This document shows positions 7,125 to 8,308 of a stretch of DNA of 8,308 nucleotides, one piece after another. The stretch spans positions 1 through 8,308 of the forward strand of contig JBMOLJ010000071.1 in assembly GCA_049324235.1 (NCBI GenBank), read 5' to 3'. The stretch's first letter is position 1. Every line of letters begins with the position of its first letter. The notes under the pieces are model-generated. The model searched no databases and had not been told where the DNA came from. It was given only the letters and a program-made list of their open reading frames with translations. The DNA comes from UBA1431 sp049324235. GTDB lineage: Bacteria; Bacillota; Clostridia; Christensenellales; UBA1431. The translations under genes and the position numbers were made by a program.

Positions 7125-7252
7125 GGAACCTTCCCTCCATCCAATCATCTTATATGCGCGAAAAAAAAGAATCATGATGGAAGATGTTCCCTTCTTGCCG
7201 CCATGTTTTGCACCTTTCTATCCGGGATATTTCATCATAGTTTTAGTAATAA

Positions 7253-7280
7253 TTGACAAATAGCCTTATTTAATGATAAA
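7253..7280 (+). promoter_or_regulatory. SigA-type promoter for the first small membrane protein gene
   Basis: A perfect TTGACA lies at 7253-7258, followed after 16 bases by GATAAA (7275-7280), 4 of 6 to the -10 consensus, in an A+T-rich stretch. The gene start is 36 bases further on. The -10 is imperfect, so its exact position is uncertain. The rest of the gap at 7141-7252, between this gene and the divergent cwlD relic, shows nothing I can name apart from a run of eight A at 7162-7169. Confidence 0.55.
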
Positions 7281-7315
7281 TTTCTTAATAATACTAATAT
7301 TTGGGGAGGGTTTTT

Positions 7316-7690
7316 ATGGATTCCGCTAGCAACATACTTAAAATCTCCAGTATCTTATTCATCGTTTTTGGTGTAATAGCCGCAATCATATCCCTCATCG
7401 CTGTCGTTGGTTCTGGCGTTGTTACAGCATATGCCGGCGTGTTTGGTGGCGCTCTTCTTTTTGTAAGCATTATCGCTCTTCTTTCCAGCGCCTTAGAAAT
7501 TATCATTGGTTTTCTTGGGTTAAAAAAGTGCAACGACCCGTCACAAGCAAATTATTTTATCGTTACCGGAGCTGTTCTTTGTGGGTTGGGCCTGATCAGC
7601 ATGATATCAAGTTTTTCGATAACAGGCCTTATATCCTTTGTGTTGCCCGGGCTTTATATTTATGGCGGCTCCATGCTGAAAAAAGCATAA
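7316..7690 (+). CDS. Small four-helix membrane protein of unknown function, copy 1
   Basis: I do not recognise a named family. The 124-residue product is almost wholly hydrophobic with four likely membrane segments at about 8-31, 37-68, 80-98 and 101-118. The one clear polar loop, GLKKCNDPSQANYF (68-81), joins helices 2 and 3, and a short LKKA tail ends the protein. There is no signal cleavage site, no enzyme motif and few charged residues. The ATG at 7316 is chosen because GGGGAGG (7303-7309) stands 6 bases before it; a TTG at 7301 overlaps that site and would be wrong. The gene has its own likely promoter and is followed at once by a strong terminator, so it is probably a one-gene unit. It is homologous to the next gene: 22 of 36 residues are identical by hand count over residues 65-100. 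Codon use is A+T-richer than in nfnAB. Confidence 0.85.
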   Translation: MDSASNILKISSILFIVFGVIAAIISLIAVVGSGVVTAYAGVFGGALLFVSIIALLSSALEIIIGFLGLKKCNDPSQANYFIVTGAVLCGLGLISMISSFSITGLISFVLPGLYIYGGSMLKKA

Positions 7691-7706
7691 ACCAGAAGAA
7701 GACAAC

Positions 7707-7737
7707 AAAAAGAATCTGGCTCAGCCAGATTCTTTTT
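7707..7737. terminator. Intrinsic terminator after membrane protein gene 1
   Basis: AAAAAGAATCTGGC (7707-7720) and GCCAGATTCTTTTT (7724-7737) form a perfect 14-base inverted repeat around the loop TCA, with a T-run at the end of the right arm and an A-run at the start of the left arm. It begins 17 bases after the stop codon. It separates the two paralogous genes into different transcripts and would work in either direction. Confidence 0.9.
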
Positions 7738-7739
7738 CA

Positions 7740-7774
7740 TTGCTGTTGATATTCCGCTAAGTGTATTATTGTAT
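7740..7774 (+). promoter_or_regulatory. Probable promoter region for the second small membrane protein gene
   Basis: A strong terminator lies upstream, so the second gene should have its own promoter in 7738-7794. Candidates are TTGCTG (7740-7745) with TATTAT (7764-7769) at 18-base spacing, or TTGATA (7746-7751) with a weak TTGTAT (7769-7774) at 17-base spacing. The first pair has the better -10 (5 of 6). I cannot choose firmly between them. Confidence 0.4.
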
Positions 7775-7794
7775 GAAACATACTTTAGCTTGAT

Positions 7795-7803
7795 GGGGGG
7801 GGG
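7795..7803 (+). promoter_or_regulatory. Nine-G tract acting as ribosome binding site of the second membrane protein gene
   Basis: Nine G in a row stand 8 bases before the ATG at 7812 and are the only purine-rich element there. The first paralog has an ordinary GGGGAGG at a similar place. A homopolymer of this length is prone to slippage, which would alter the spacing between the binding site and the start codon. Confidence 0.55.
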
Positions 7804-7811
7804 ATTATCTA

Positions 7812-8219
7812 ATGGACGCTCCGGGAAAAGGTATGCTTAGATTTGTCAGCGTTCTTTTTATAATTTGGGGAATTGTGGTAACCTTATTTTCCCTGCTCGC
7901 GCTTTTTGCTTCAGCTGTTCTGGTGTCAGTTGTCGGCATATTCTCAACAACAGTGGCCACGGCTGCCGGAGGCATACTGTTGGTTGTATGCGTTATCCTT
8001 CTTATTTCAGGTATCCTCCAGCTTATTACGGGTATTCTGGGGCTTAAGAAAAGCGGAGATACCACGCAGGCAGATTTCTTCATCATGAACGGATGCATTC
8101 TTTGCGGCATGATTCTCATCAGCATGATCATAAGTTTTCAGGTGATTGCGCTTATTGGTTTTATCCTTTCCGCGCTCTATATTGCTGGCGGGGTTATGAA
8201 CAAAAACGCAACCGCATAA
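7812..8219 (+). CDS. Small four-helix membrane protein of unknown function, copy 2
   Basis: This 135-residue protein is a diverged paralog of the preceding gene and has no function I can name. Four membrane segments are likely at about 9-33, 36-78, 88-108 and 110-126; the second is longer than in copy 1 because of about six extra residues (TTVATAAGG region). The loop GLKKSGDTTQADFF (77-90) matches GLKKCNDPSQANYF in copy 1, and both continue into an LCG followed two residues later by LISMI. Start is ATG at 7812 after a nine-G tract; the N-terminus MDAPGKG is slightly longer than that of copy 1. Nucleotide similarity is low although the protein pattern is shared, so the duplication is old or the two genes were gained separately. 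A terminator may follow, with only its left arm inside the window. Confidence 0.85.
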   Translation: MDAPGKGMLRFVSVLFIIWGIVVTLFSLLALFASAVLVSVVGIFSTTVATAAGGILLVVCVILLISGILQLITGILGLKKSGDTTQADFFIMNGCILCGMILISMIISFQVIALIGFILSALYIAGGVMNKNATA

Positions 8220-8268
8220 ATCATTATGCCCTTCCCGCCACCCTGACGGACCTGACCGGCGACACGTG

Positions 8269-8308
8269 AAAAAGGGCCGCGGATTGGACTGCACTTCTAG
8301 GGTACAGT
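8269..8308. other. Possible left part of a terminator hairpin cut by the window edge
   Basis: After the second membrane protein gene there are 89 bases with no gene I can support. The last 40 begin with five A then GGGCCGCGGATTGG and end ACTG-CACTTCTAGGGTA-CAGT. The final CAGT is the reverse complement of ACTG at 8288-8291. If the sequence continued with the complement of TTGG...GGGCC and a T-run, this would be a long two-way terminator. Only four pairs are visible, so this is a guess. Confidence 0.25.

Noticed and set aside
7141..7252. Terminator or small gene in the gap beside cwlD (GGAACATCTTCC followed by T8 on the minus strand)
   Set aside because: The stem is only four bases and is separated from the T run by nine bases; the open frames there are under about 12 codons.
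8266..8308. GTG at 8266 as the start of another plus-strand gene
   Set aside because: There is no ribosome binding site before it and too little sequence to judge; a cut hairpin explains the pattern at least as well.
1..8308. CRISPR array, tRNA, rRNA, insertion sequence or defence module
   Set aside because: No regularly spaced repeats, no tRNA-like cloverleaf, no transposase or integrase motif and no known defence protein were found on either strand.

Overview
The window looks like a chromosomal segment of an anaerobic, low-complexity-genome member of the Bacillota (class Clostridia; a gut-type Christensenellales or Oscillospirales relative would fit). The reasons are the ferredoxin-linked NfnAB pair, strong GGAGG ribosome binding sites, SigA-like promoters, a CwlD-type spore cortex amidase relic, anaerobic-style cobalamin genes and a TGTCATCCTGAG palindromic repeat of the kind scattered through many clostridial genomes. 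The lineage is an inference; there is no rRNA or other firm marker here.

Layout, left to right. (1) On the plus strand, the end of nfnA (its first few codons lie off the left edge) overlaps nfnB by 8 bases; together they encode the electron-bifurcating NADH-dependent ferredoxin:NADP+ oxidoreductase. (2) A 58-base palindromic repeat and a two-way terminator separate this operon from a convergent gene. (3) On the minus strand lies a membrane-anchored YkuE-like metallophosphoesterase with its own promoter. (4) Also on the minus strand, cobQ and cbiB overlap by 4 bases (ATGA). They perform consecutive steps of corrinoid assembly: cobyric acid, then cobinamide (phosphate). CobQ looks intact. CbiB is full length but has lost many family-conserved polar residues. 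(5) Upstream of cobQ on the same strand is a gene graveyard: a cwlD reading frame broken by two indels (1 base and 5 bases), followed about 20 bases later by the C-terminal 40% of a mannose-1-phosphate guanylyltransferase lacking its nucleotide-binding half. (6) On the plus strand at the right are two small, related four-helix membrane proteins of unknown function, separated by a perfect-stem terminator. The second has a run of nine G as its ribosome binding site. The window ends in what may be the left arm of another hairpin.

By eye, base composition falls from clearly G+C-rich in nfnAB to A+T-richer from about 6420 rightwards. The pseudogenes and the tandem membrane genes sit in that A+T-richer part. 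The most interesting items are the double-indel cwlD, the truncated manC and its junction, the divergent CbiB coupled to a normal CobQ, and the uncharacterised membrane-protein pair. No defence system, CRISPR array, RNA gene or complete mobile element was seen.
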